DNA of 6,750 bases from Sinorhizobium sp. (lineage in GTDB: Bacteria > Pseudomonadota > Alphaproteobacteria > Rhizobiales > Rhizobiaceae), in assembly GCA_031178305.1 (NCBI GenBank), contig JAPSJG010000213.1:1-6750 (forward strand), given 5' to 3'. A program made the position numbers and the translations under genes. Numbering within the stretch: the first letter of the stretch is position 1; each line of letters opens with the position of its first letter. A model generated the notes under the pieces. That model had not been told where the DNA came from and did no database searches. It worked only from the letters and a program-made list of their open reading frames with translations. Below, piece after piece: positions 1 through 6,298 of the stretch.

Positions 1-819
1 GCCGGCGGCGGTCAGCATCCTGTGCACTTCAGCGCAAACGGCCGTCAGCGGCATTGCCGTGTTGGTCCGCCGCGCGAGATCCTGTGCGCCGTTCAGGTCC
101 TTGACCATGTTGTCGATGCGGCCGGTGCGCCGGTAATCCCTGGCAACGAAGCGGGGCATATATTCCTGCAGGATGGCGCTGTCGGCGCGGCCGTCTCTCA
201 GCGCCTGCGGGATCTTGGCTGCGTCGACGCCGGCGTCGAGCGCGAGTTGCGTGGCCTCGGCCACAGCAAGGAAATTGAGCCCGCAGAGCACCTGGTTTAT
301 CAGCTTTGTCGTCTGGCCCGCGCCAGACGGACCCATATGGGTGTAGTTGGAGGCGACATGCTTGAGCACCTGATGGGCATCCGCCACATCCCGCTCGTTG
401 CCGCCCGCCATCAGCGTCAACTCTCCGATCAATGCCTTGGGGGCGCCCCCGGAAAGTGGGCTGTCGACCCAGCGCAGGCGCGACTCCGCCGCCTGCGACG
501 CCATCACTTTCGTCGATTCCGGATCGATGGAAGACATATCGATGATGAGCGTTCCGGGTCTGGCGCCTTCCGCAACGCCGCCCGGACCGAATACTGCCGC
601 GTGGACAATCTTCGCCGAATTGAGGCTTAGGATCACATAGTCGGAGCGGGAAGCCGCCTCCGCCGCGCTCATCGCCGCGATGGCGCCCTTGTCGACCAAT
701 TGCTGGACTTTGTCGCGATCGAGATCGAACACCGCCAGTTCGTTCCCGGTTTCGGCGAGGCGCGTGCCGATGGCGCCGCCCATGGCGCCGGCGCCGATCA
801 AGGCGACTTTGTTGGTCAT
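1..819 (-). CDS. NAD(P)-dependent 3-hydroxyisobutyrate dehydrogenase-family oxidoreductase (3' end cut by window edge)
   Basis: The gene reads leftwards from the ATG at 819-817 and has no stop in 273 codons. Family members are usually about 290-300 residues, so only a short C-terminal piece should be missing. The N-terminal Rossmann fold is clear: GAGAMGG at residues 9-15, with Asp32 after the second strand. The family substrate loop is seen as DSPLSGG at 119-125. The catalytic lysine is Lys172 in GAGQTTKLINQ, followed by the all-helical C-terminal domain. The start codon overlaps the gntK stop in an ATGA, so translation is probably coupled and this is the third gene of the operon. Family substrates include 3-hydroxyisobutyrate, tartronate semialdehyde and other beta-hydroxyacids. 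The gluconate context suggests a sugar-acid substrate, possibly a 6-phosphogluconate-dehydrogenase-like role, but the sequence alone does not settle it. Confidence 0.88.
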   Translation of the reverse strand, partial: MTNKVALIGAGAMGGAIGTRLAETGNELAVFDLDRDKVQQLVDKGAIAAMSAAEAASRSDYVILSLNSAKIVHAAVFGPGGVAEGARPGTLIIDMSSIDPESTKVMASQAAESRLRWVDSPLSGGAPKALIGELTLMAGGNERDVADAHQVLKHVASNYTHMGPSGAGQTTKLINQVLCGLNFLAVAEATQLALDAGVDAAKIPQALRDGRADSAILQEYMPRFVARDYRRTGRIDNMVKDLNGAQDLARRTNTAMPLTAVCAEVHRMLTAAG

Positions 820-1352
820 TTTCCCATTCCTCTGAGTTGGGTGACGATGCTATCGACGACTGCATCGAGCGGCTGGTCAATATCCACGCTGACGGCATTC
901 TCATCCGGTCCAGGCGGCTCGAGCGCCGCGAACTGGCTCGCAAGCAGCGCAGACGGCATGAAGTGGCCTTTGCGAGCCTTCATCCGCTCCTCTATGACCT
1001 CGACCGAGCCGGCGAGATGGACGAAGGCGACCGGGTCTCCGATGATCTGCCGGATGTGATCGCGATAGGCGCGCTTCAGCGCCGAACAGCCGATGATAGT
1101 TCTCCCGTTGCCGGAGGCAAGCGCCTCTCCGACCCGCGTCAGCCAGGGCCAGCGGTCGTCGTCGCTCAAGGGAATTCCCTTGCTCATCTTGTCGATATTT
1201 GCAGGCGGATGCAGGTCGTCGCCGTCGAGATAGTCGGCATCGATACGTTTGGCGAGCGCGGCGCCGACAGTGGACTTGCCGCAGCCGGCAACGCCCATCA
1301 GCACCATACGCTTAGGAAGATCAGAGAGAAGCTGTGATACCGCCGTCGACAT
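816..1352 (-). CDS. gntK: Gluconokinase (D-gluconate to 6-phosphogluconate)
   Basis: This 178-residue protein matches the usual length of GntK (about 175 in E. coli). The P-loop GVAGCGKS lies at residues 20-27. The gluconokinase signature follows: DGDDLHPPANIDKMSKG at 43-59, then PLSDDDRWPWL at 61-71. CSALKRAYRD is at 89-98 and the lid-like region RKGHFMPSALLASQF at 127-141. It is a cytoplasmic ATP-dependent kinase that commits gluconate to the Entner-Doudoroff or pentose phosphate route. The chosen ATG at 1352 lies inside the 3' end of the SDR gene (32-bp overlap) and gives an N-terminal length like E. coli GntK. A second in-frame ATG at 1307, 13 bp after the SDR stop, would remove 15 residues but has no visible Shine-Dalgarno site. 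The stop overlaps the next gene's ATG by 4 bp. Identity is very secure; the start is less so. Confidence 0.96.
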   Translation of the reverse strand: MSTAVSQLLSDLPKRMVLMGVAGCGKSTVGAALAKRIDADYLDGDDLHPPANIDKMSKGIPLSDDDRWPWLTRVGEALASGNGRTIIGCSALKRAYRDHIRQIIGDPVAFVHLAGSVEVIEERMKARKGHFMPSALLASQFAALEPPGPDENAVSVDIDQPLDAVVDSIVTQLRGMGK

Positions 1353-2076
1353 AGAGCACGTGTCCGTTCACGAAAGAGGATGCATCCGAGGCAAGGAAAA
1401 TACAGGCGCCGACCAATTCTTCCACCTTACCCCAGCGTCCGGCAGGCGTCCGCTTCTCGAGCCAGGCGGAAAAGGCGGGATCGGCGACGAGGGCCGCATT
1501 GAGCGGCGTATCGAAATAGCCGGGGGCGATCGCGTTGCATTGGAGCCCGTATCTCGCCCAGTCGGTCGCCATGCCCTTGGTCAGATTGCCGACGGCGCCC
1601 TTGGTCGCCGTATAGGGCGCGATGCCCGGGCGGGCGAGCGCCGTCTGCACGCTGGCAATGTTGATGATCTTGCCGGCACCGCGCTTGATCATGTGCCGCG
1701 CGACAGCCTGGCCGACGTTGAAGACGGTCGAAATATTGGTGCGCAGCAGCTTCTCAAAGGCATCAGCGGGGAAGTCCTCGAGCGGGGTGCGGTGCTGCAT
1801 GCCGGCATTGTTGACGAGAATGTCGATGGCGCCGACCTCCGACTCGAAGCGGTCGACGGCTACCCGCACCGCCTCATGGTCGGTCGCATCGAAGGCAAGC
1901 CGGCGCGCGCCGGCGATCCGCTCCGCCGCGCCGGCGAGCTTTTCCTCGTCGCGCCCGTTGAGGATCACCTCGGCTCCGGCATCGGCAAGCCCGCGGGCGA
2001 GAGCGAAGCCTATGCCCTGCGAAGAACCGGTGACGAGCGCCCGCCGCCCTTTCAGTTGAAACAGTTCAAGGCTCAT
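1321..2076 (-). CDS. idnO: SDR-family gluconate 5-dehydrogenase (5-keto-D-gluconate reductase), IdnO type
   Basis: A 251-residue classical short-chain dehydrogenase. The cofactor motif TGSSQGIG is at residues 16-23. NGR at 40-42 puts an arginine where NADP-preferring SDRs bind the 2'-phosphate. NNAG is at 89-92. The catalytic tetrad is Asn114, Ser142, Tyr155 and Lys159, in IINIASVQ and YTATKGAV. The C-terminal YVDGG is normal, so the protein is complete. The ATG at 2076 is chosen because GGGAGGA lies 5 nt upstream; longer in-frame extension would run through the divergent promoter. As first gene of the left-going operon, followed by overlapping gntK and opposite idnD, it most likely reduces 5-keto-D-gluconate to D-gluconate in the cytoplasm. 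SDR substrate assignments are weak from sequence alone. A 2-deoxy-D-gluconate 3-dehydrogenase is the main alternative, but the neighbours favour IdnO. Confidence 0.9.
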   Translation of the reverse strand: MSLELFQLKGRRALVTGSSQGIGFALARGLADAGAEVILNGRDEEKLAGAAERIAGARRLAFDATDHEAVRVAVDRFESEVGAIDILVNNAGMQHRTPLEDFPADAFEKLLRTNISTVFNVGQAVARHMIKRGAGKIINIASVQTALARPGIAPYTATKGAVGNLTKGMATDWARYGLQCNAIAPGYFDTPLNAALVADPAFSAWLEKRTPAGRWGKVEELVGACIFLASDASSFVNGHVLYVDGGITASL

Positions 2077-2116
2077 TTTTCCTCCCGCATTCTTCTCGAC
2101 AAGCTCGGTTGATCTG

Positions 2117-2145
2117 TTTATGTTATCGATAACATTCAATGTCAA
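2117..2145 (-). promoter_or_regulatory. Sigma70-type promoter of the left-going idnO-gntK operon
   Basis: Read on the minus strand, a perfect -35 TTGACA (2145-2140) is followed by a 17-nt spacer and a -10 of CATAAA (2122-2117), which matches TATAAT at four of six positions. Transcription would begin near 2110, giving a leader of roughly 35 nt that carries the GGGAGGA ribosome site. The spacer holds the 16-bp palindrome described separately, so a bound repressor would block polymerase directly. No start site has been measured; this is motif reading only. Confidence 0.65.
2120..2135. promoter_or_regulatory. GntR/IdnR-type (LacI-family) operator, perfect 16-bp palindrome
   Basis: ATGTTATCGATAACAT is identical to its own reverse complement. 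Its outer halves, ATGTTA and TAACAT, are the arms described for the E. coli gluconate and idonate regulators GntR and IdnR. It is centred in the 86-bp gap between the divergent idnO and 2-hydroxyacid dehydrogenase genes and lies between the -35 and -10 of the left-going promoter. A LacI-family repressor released by gluconate or a ketogluconate is the likely ligand-responsive partner, and one site could control both operons. The regulator gene is not in the window. Confidence 0.8.
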
Positions 2146-2150
2146 GGGAC

Positions 2151-2154
2151 GGAG
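2151..2154 (+). promoter_or_regulatory. Ribosome binding site that supports the TTG start at 2163
   Basis: GGAG sits 8 nt before the TTG at 2163-2165. The upstream in-frame ATG at 2139 has no purine-rich site before it, only the operator palindrome. This site therefore argues for the shorter protein that begins SKPHILQ after the initiator. Confidence 0.6.
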
Positions 2155-2162
2155 AAACCGAA

Positions 2163-3110
2163 TTGAGCAAACCCCATATTCTTCAGGTTGGCCCTTATCC
2201 GGAGTGGGACGAGGTGCCACTGAACGAGGCTTTCACGATTCATCGCTATTTTGACGCTGTGGACAAGGCACGCTTCCTTAGCGAAGTCGGCCCGCAGGTT
2301 CGCGCCATTGCGACCCGCGGCGAGCTCGGCGCCAACCGCGCAATGATCGAGGCCTGCCCCGCGCTCGAGGTGGTGTCGGTCTATGGCGTCGGTTTCGACG
2401 CCGTCGATCTCGATGCCTGCCGGGAGCGCAGCATTCGGGTGACGAATACGCCGGACGTGCTGACCAACGATGTGGCCGATCTCGGCGTCGCGATGATGCT
2501 CTGCCTCTCGCGCGGCATGATTGGGGCGGAAAGCTGGGTCAAGGACGGTAGCTGGGCGAAGAAGGGTCTCTATCCGCTGAAACGCCGCGTCTGGGGCCGC
2601 CGCGCCGGCGTGCTCGGCCTGGGGCGGATCGGCTATGAGGTGGCCAAGCGCCTGACAGGCTTCGACATGGACATCGCCTATTCCGACATGGCGCCGAAGC
2701 CCTATGCCGCCGAATGGCAGTTTGTGGCCGACCCCGTTGCCCTTGCGGAGCGATCAGACTTCCTTTTCATCACACTCGCCGCTTCGGGCGCGACGCGCCA
2801 TATAGTCGGGCGCGAGGTCATCGCCGCTCTCGGGAGCGAGGGCATGCTGATCAACATCTCCCGCGCCTCGAATATCGACGAGGAGGCGTTGCTTGACGCG
2901 CTAGAGAACGGCACCCTCGGATCCGCGGCGCTCGACGTTTTCGAAGGCGAGCCGGCTCTGAACCCCCGATTTCTCGCGCTCGACAATGTGCTCCTGCAGC
3001 CGCACCACGCGTCCGGCACAGTTGAGACGCGCAAGGCCATGGGCCAATTGGTGCGGGATAATCTGTCCGCGCATTTTGCCGGCGAACCGCTGCTGACGCC
3101 GGTTCTTTGA
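2163..3110 (+). CDS. D-isomer-specific 2-hydroxyacid dehydrogenase (possible 2-ketogluconate / hydroxypyruvate reductase)
   Basis: Taken from the TTG at 2163 the protein has 315 residues, normal for the family. It has the two-domain layout: an N-terminal substrate domain with VYGVGFDAVD at 73-82, then the inserted Rossmann domain with GLGRIG at 152-157 and Asp175 after the second strand. The expected active-site residues are Arg234 in NISRAS, Glu263 in DVFEGEP and His281 in QPHHASGT. It is cytoplasmic and uses NAD(P)H. As first gene of the right-going operon, with the IdnD gene beginning 12 nt after its stop, it may reduce 2-ketogluconate to gluconate or a diketogluconate to a monoketo acid. 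Glyoxylate/hydroxypyruvate reductase (GhrB-like) is the standard alternative. The ATG at 2139 would add eight residues, but it lacks a ribosome site and overlaps the opposing -35. Confidence 0.9.
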   Translation: MSKPHILQVGPYPEWDEVPLNEAFTIHRYFDAVDKARFLSEVGPQVRAIATRGELGANRAMIEACPALEVVSVYGVGFDAVDLDACRERSIRVTNTPDVLTNDVADLGVAMMLCLSRGMIGAESWVKDGSWAKKGLYPLKRRVWGRRAGVLGLGRIGYEVAKRLTGFDMDIAYSDMAPKPYAAEWQFVADPVALAERSDFLFITLAASGATRHIVGREVIAALGSEGMLINISRASNIDEEALLDALENGTLGSAALDVFEGEPALNPRFLALDNVLLQPHHASGTVETRKAMGQLVRDNLSAHFAGEPLLTPVL

Positions 3111-3116
3111 GGAGGT
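3109..3116 (+). promoter_or_regulatory. Strong Shine-Dalgarno for idnD overlapping the upstream stop codon
   Basis: GAGGAGGT begins inside the TGA of the 2-hydroxyacid dehydrogenase gene and ends 5 nt before the ATG at 3122. It fixes the idnD start at 3122 rather than the in-frame ATG at 3107, and suggests that ribosomes finishing the upstream gene can re-initiate. Confidence 0.85.
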
Positions 3117-3121
3117 CCGAA

Positions 3122-4153
3122 ATGAAAGCAATCGTCGTTCATGGGGCGAAGGACCTGCGCATCGAAGACCGGGCGGAAGACATACCCGGCGCAGGCGAAG
3201 TGCGGCTCCGGCTCGCCGTTGGCGGGGTCTGCGGCAGTGACCTCCATTATTACAATCACGGCGGCTTCGGCGCGGTGCGACTGCGCGAGCCGATGATCCT
3301 CGGCCATGAGGTCTCGGCCTATGTGGAAGCGCTCGGGCCGGGCGTCGAAGGGCTCGCCGCCGGAGACCTCGTCGCCGTTTCGCCGTCGCGACCCTGCCGG
3401 TCCTGCCGCTATTGCCAGCAGGGGCTACACAACCAATGCCTCAATATGCGCTTCTACGGCAGCGCCATGCCCTTCCCCCATATACAAGGGGCGTTCCGCG
3501 AGGTGCTGGTCGCCGATGTTGCCCAATGCGTCCCGGCCGAAGGGTTGACGCCGGGCGAAGCGGCCTTGGCCGAGCCGCTGGGCGTGGCGCTTCATGCCAC
3601 GCGCCGCGCCGGCGAAATGCTGGGCAAGCAGGTGCTGGTGACCGGCTGCGGCCCGATCGGCGTTCTGGCAATTATCGCAGCCCGTCGCGCCGGCGCGGCC
3701 GAGATCGTCGCGACCGATCTTTCCGACTTCACCCTCTCGCTCGCACGGGCCGTCGGGGCCGACCGCGTCATCAACATGAAGAATGAGCCGGACGCCCTCG
3801 CCCCCTATTCGACCGACAAGGGCAGCTTCGACGTCCTCTATGAGTGCTCCGGTGCGGCGCCCGCGCTGGCGGCAGGAATAGCGGCGCTTCGCCCGCGCGG
3901 CGTAATCGTTCAACTGGGTCTCGGCGGCGACATGAGCCTGCCGATGATGGCGATCACCGCCAAGGAGCTCGAACTGCGCGGTTCCTTCCGGTTCCACGAG
4001 GAATTCGCAACCGGCGTCGGGCTCATGCGGAAAGGGCTGATCGACGTCAAGCCGCTGATTACCCACACGCTGCCGCTTTCCGAAGCCGCTACGGCCTTCG
4101 AACTGGCGAGCGACCGCAGCCTGGCGATGAAGGCGCAGATCGCTTTCTCCTGA
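3122..4153 (+). CDS. idnD: L-idonate 5-dehydrogenase, zinc-dependent MDR family
   Basis: A 343-residue medium-chain dehydrogenase, the same length as E. coli IdnD. Catalytic zinc ligands are visible as Cys37 in GGVCGSDLHYY, His62 and Glu63 in GHE, and Glu151 in AEPLGVALH. The structural zinc cluster is Cys92, Cys95, Cys98 and Cys106. The nucleotide motif GCGPIG lies at 175-180, and Asp199 at the end of the next strand favours NAD over NADP. Stretches such as MRFYGSAMPFPHIQGAF and ELRGSFRFHEEF closely resemble IdnD as I remember it, more than sorbitol or threonine dehydrogenases. It oxidises L-idonate to 5-keto-D-gluconate, the substrate of the SDR encoded on the other side of the divergent promoter. 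It is cytoplasmic, second in its operon and strongly translated judging by its ribosome site. Confidence 0.94.
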   Translation: MKAIVVHGAKDLRIEDRAEDIPGAGEVRLRLAVGGVCGSDLHYYNHGGFGAVRLREPMILGHEVSAYVEALGPGVEGLAAGDLVAVSPSRPCRSCRYCQQGLHNQCLNMRFYGSAMPFPHIQGAFREVLVADVAQCVPAEGLTPGEAALAEPLGVALHATRRAGEMLGKQVLVTGCGPIGVLAIIAARRAGAAEIVATDLSDFTLSLARAVGADRVINMKNEPDALAPYSTDKGSFDVLYECSGAAPALAAGIAALRPRGVIVQLGLGGDMSLPMMAITAKELELRGSFRFHEEFATGVGLMRKGLIDVKPLITHTLPLSEAATAFELASDRSLAMKAQIAFS

Positions 4154-4206
4154 GCGACGCGCGACTCCGCAGAAAATCGAGCGCCGTGGTGCAAGTCACG
4201 TCGCTC
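4152..4206. repeat. Inverted repeat in the idnD-lactonase gap
   Basis: GAGCGACG (4152-4159), which starts inside the idnD stop codon, is perfectly repeated in inverted form as CGTCGCTC (4199-4206), with a 39-nt loop. There is no T-run after it, so it is not a normal intrinsic terminator. It could form an mRNA stem that protects or weakly ends the idnD transcript, or it could be chance in GC-rich DNA. The remaining gap up to 4304 shows no convincing promoter. Confidence 0.3.
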
Positions 4207-4290
4207 GCGCAATGGTGGTCCGGGGGTTGCAATTGCGCTCGCCGCCCCGCAGTGATGGTCTTCGCAAGAAACGAGTTATGCGATCGGAAA

Positions 4291-4296
4291 AGGAGG
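4291..4296 (+). promoter_or_regulatory. Ribosome binding site of the lactonase gene
   Basis: A perfect AGGAGG with an 8-nt spacer to the ATG at 4305 decides the start against longer in-frame alternatives. Confidence 0.8.
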
Positions 4297-4304
4297 AAGT
4301 CCGG

Positions 4305-5201
4305 ATGTCGTTCTTCGAGGTGGTCGACGACCGATTCCGGTCGTTCGTCCTGGGCAATGCGCCGCTCAAGCAGATCGCAATCGGGTTCGACTGGCTCGAG
4401 GGGCCGGTGTGGTTCGGCGATGCCGGTTGCCTCCTCTTCTCCGACATACCCAATAACCGCATCCTGCGCTGGATTCCGGGCGCCGGCATTTCGACCTTCA
4501 GGAGCCCTTCAAACTACGCCAATGGCAACACGCGCGACAGGGAGGGCAGGCTCATCACCTGCGAGCATGGCACGCGGCGCGTGACGCGTACGGAGCATGA
4601 TGGCTCCATCACCGTCATCGCCGACAGCTATGAGGGGAAGCGGTTGAATTCGCCCAATGACGTGGTGGTGATGTCCGATGGCTCCATCTGGTTCACCGAC
4701 CCGCATTACGGCATCATGACCGATTACGAGGGCTTCCGGGCCGAACAGGAGCTCCCCTGCCATGTCTACCGCGTCCGGCCTTCCGGCGCTATCGAATCGG
4801 TTCTTACCGATTTTGCCTGCCCGAACGGCCTCGCCTTCAGCCCCGACGAGAGCCGGCTTTATGTCGCCGATACTGGACGGATGTTCTCCTCCGACCCGCA
4901 GCATATCCGCGTCTTCGGCGTCCATGACGATGGCAGCCTTTCGGGCGGCGAGGTATTCCACACGATTGCGCCCGGTTGCGCGGACGGCTTCCGCGTCGAC
5001 AGCGACGGCAATCTCTGGTCTTCCGCCGCCGATGGCGTGCATTGCATCGCGCCCGAGGGCCACCTGATGGGCAAGATCCTGGTGCCGGAGCTCGTTTCCA
5101 ATCTCTGCTTCGGCGGCCGGGCAAAGCACCAGCTTTTCATCACGGCCTCGACGAGCATCTATATGGTCGCGCTCAATCGCAAGGGCGTGCAGCGCCCGTA
5201 A
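4305..5201 (+). CDS. SMP-30/gluconolactonase/LRE-family sugar lactonase
   Basis: A 298-residue six-bladed beta-propeller protein of the SMP-30 family; length is normal and there is no signal peptide, so it acts in the cytoplasm. The family's metal and active-site positions can be recognised: Glu32 in WLEGPVWF, Asn118-Asp119 in NSPNDVVV, Asn174 in CPNGLAF and Asp227 in ADGFRVD. Repeated blade motifs such as DGSIWFTDPHYG (125-136) and SRLYVADTG (183-191) are typical. Family members hydrolyse sugar lactones, for example gluconolactone to gluconate, which would feed the neighbouring gluconokinase. The ATG at 4305 is chosen because AGGAGG lies 8 nt upstream; in-frame starts at 4212 and 4278 lack such a site and extend into sequence that does not look like the family. 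It lies 151 bp after idnD on the same strand and probably belongs to its operon. The exact lactone is not determined. Confidence 0.92.
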   Translation: MSFFEVVDDRFRSFVLGNAPLKQIAIGFDWLEGPVWFGDAGCLLFSDIPNNRILRWIPGAGISTFRSPSNYANGNTRDREGRLITCEHGTRRVTRTEHDGSITVIADSYEGKRLNSPNDVVVMSDGSIWFTDPHYGIMTDYEGFRAEQELPCHVYRVRPSGAIESVLTDFACPNGLAFSPDESRLYVADTGRMFSSDPQHIRVFGVHDDGSLSGGEVFHTIAPGCADGFRVDSDGNLWSSAADGVHCIAPEGHLMGKILVPELVSNLCFGGRAKHQLFITASTSIYMVALNRKGVQRP

Positions 5202-5210
5202 GCTGTTGCG

Positions 5211-5224
5211 CGCTCACCCGAGCG
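5211..5224. terminator. Short GC-rich hairpin at the convergent gene junction
   Basis: CGCTC-ACCC-GAGCG forms a perfect 5-bp stem with a 4-nt loop, starting in the 12-bp gap between the lactonase stop and the acetyltransferase stop and running into the latter's last codons. No T-run follows on either strand, so it is at best a weak bidirectional stop or a 3'-end stabiliser. Confidence 0.2.
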
Positions 5225-6116
5225 TCTGGCTTGCCAAACCGTAGGTCACCGCACCCGCGGTCGCGGCGGCTTTCGCCTCGACGCCCTCTCGCCTTAGAGA
5301 CATGGTGAGAACGGTATCGAATACCGGCATTCCCACACGGGGGAGAAAGCCGGCAAAGGCGCCTCCGGTGCAATGTGTATCGAGGCGCAGAAAGCTGCCC
5401 TCGTGCTGGGCGACGTGAGGACGGACGACGGCTATTGCCTCGCCATCGTCCGCGGCGACGACCGGGCCTACCACATGCCCCCGACCGAAGCGTCGACACA
5501 AGGAGAAAGCCGCAAGTTCTCCGTCGCGGAACAACCCGTAACCGACCGACTGTGCAAAGATTTTGCCGATCAAAACGTTGCGTGCAACGCCAAAGGCATG
5601 CGCATCCAACTCGGCAGCGGCGGGAAGATCGGCAGGTCTCAGCTGTCTTAGGATCGCTCCCTCGGGCGCGATCACGATTTCATCCAATAGACGGACGATT
5701 CCCTGGCACTGGTAAACGGTCTTGACCGGCTGGAACCCAAGCGAGTCGTAGAGACGGCGCGAGGCCCGCGTCGCGTTGAGCCTGAGGTCGCGACCGCGGC
5801 AGTCGGAAAGCACGTGCTGCATCAGCCATTGGCCTGTGCCGTTGGCCTGCAATCGGGGCGAAGTGATCACCATCCCGATCGTGGCGAAATCTTCGCCGTG
5901 CGGGAACCACATGGCCGATCCCGTCACCCTGCCGATTTCATCGAGTGCGGCATAACCTCGGCCGAATTCGCGCAGGAACTGCAAGTCCTCGGCCCGCAGG
6001 GGCCAGCCCACGGACATCGACAGCGCGTGCAGTTGCTCGATGTCTACACTGCCTATGTCAGCGATACGCAGTTCAAAGCTATCGATGATTTTGCACTCGG
6101 ATGCCTGTCCGCCCAT
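5214..6116 (-). CDS. Tandem-domain GNAT-family N-acetyltransferase
   Basis: A 300-residue protein with two GNAT-like halves. The N-terminal half has the acetyl-CoA motif V83-ITSPRLQANGTG-95, containing the Q-x-x-G-x-G signature, and the later LYDSLGFQP (121-129), typical of motif B. The C-terminal half starts near residue 150 (ILRQLRPADLPAAAELDAHAFG) and resembles the second domain of YitH-like proteins (Acetyltransf_18 type). That assignment is from memory of the family. The ATG at 6116 is chosen because GGGGAG lies upstream with an 8-nt spacer; the frame is open to 6263, but that stretch reads unlike protein sequence of this family. It converges with the lactonase gene and is divergent from a deacetylase gene. 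The substrate is unknown; an amino acid or small amine is a reasonable guess. No membrane segment or signal peptide is visible. Confidence 0.85.
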   Translation of the reverse strand: MGGQASECKIIDSFELRIADIGSVDIEQLHALSMSVGWPLRAEDLQFLREFGRGYAALDEIGRVTGSAMWFPHGEDFATIGMVITSPRLQANGTGQWLMQHVLSDCRGRDLRLNATRASRRLYDSLGFQPVKTVYQCQGIVRLLDEIVIAPEGAILRQLRPADLPAAAELDAHAFGVARNVLIGKIFAQSVGYGLFRDGELAAFSLCRRFGRGHVVGPVVAADDGEAIAVVRPHVAQHEGSFLRLDTHCTGGAFAGFLPRVGMPVFDTVLTMSLRREGVEAKAAATAGAVTYGLASQTLG

Positions 6117-6187
6117 TCTCTGATCTCCCCGTCTATCGCACTCCAACGAAGGCGCGCCGGAATCGTTCTTTCCGAGATTAACGCGTG

Positions 6188-6224
6188 GTATCCGATAGAT
6201 TTCGCTTGAGACGCCGCCGGATAC
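6188..6224. repeat. Spaced inverted repeat in the acetyltransferase-deacetylase divergent gap
   Basis: GTATCCG (6188-6194) and CGGATAC (6218-6224) are perfect inverted copies whose centres are 30 bp apart, close to three helical turns. The site lies in the 252-bp gap between two divergent genes, where an operator would be expected. No clear -35/-10 pair could be fixed beside it, and a 7-bp match can arise by chance. Confidence 0.3.
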
Positions 6225-6298
6225 ACAACATTCCTCCAAATCCGTCGCGCTTTCGGCACGCAAACCCTGCGGCGGCCCCTAGACTGATTGGAGAAGAT

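Noticed and set aside
29..943. A 304-codon open frame on the minus strand covering the left-edge oxidoreductase
   Set aside because: It is a frame shadow: arginine-rich translation with no domain, while the neighbouring frame encodes a clean Rossmann dehydrogenase with its catalytic lysine.
1249..2112. A 287-codon plus-strand frame opposite idnO
   Set aside because: It is antisense to a complete SDR gene, has no ribosome site or recognisable motif, and is expected from high-GC codon bias.
2109..2135. A right-going promoter TTGATC / TAACAT
   Set aside because: The spacer is only 15 nt and the -10 candidate is part of the operator palindrome; a promoter must exist for this operon but I cannot place it confidently.
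3425..4066. A long minus-strand frame opposite idnD
   Set aside because: Its translation shows no family features and it lies wholly inside a secure gene; treated as a shadow.
4229..4236. GCAATTGC palindrome upstream of the lactonase
   Set aside because: Eight bases is too short to claim as an operator and no promoter elements flank it.
4212..4304. N-terminal extension of the lactonase or a separate small gene in the gap
   Set aside because: The extension is basic and unlike the family, its starts lack ribosome sites, and a perfect AGGAGG precedes the ATG at 4305.
6117..6263. N-terminal extension of the GNAT protein by 49 residues
   Set aside because: A good GGGGAG site precedes the ATG at 6116, and the extension would use up much of the divergent control region.
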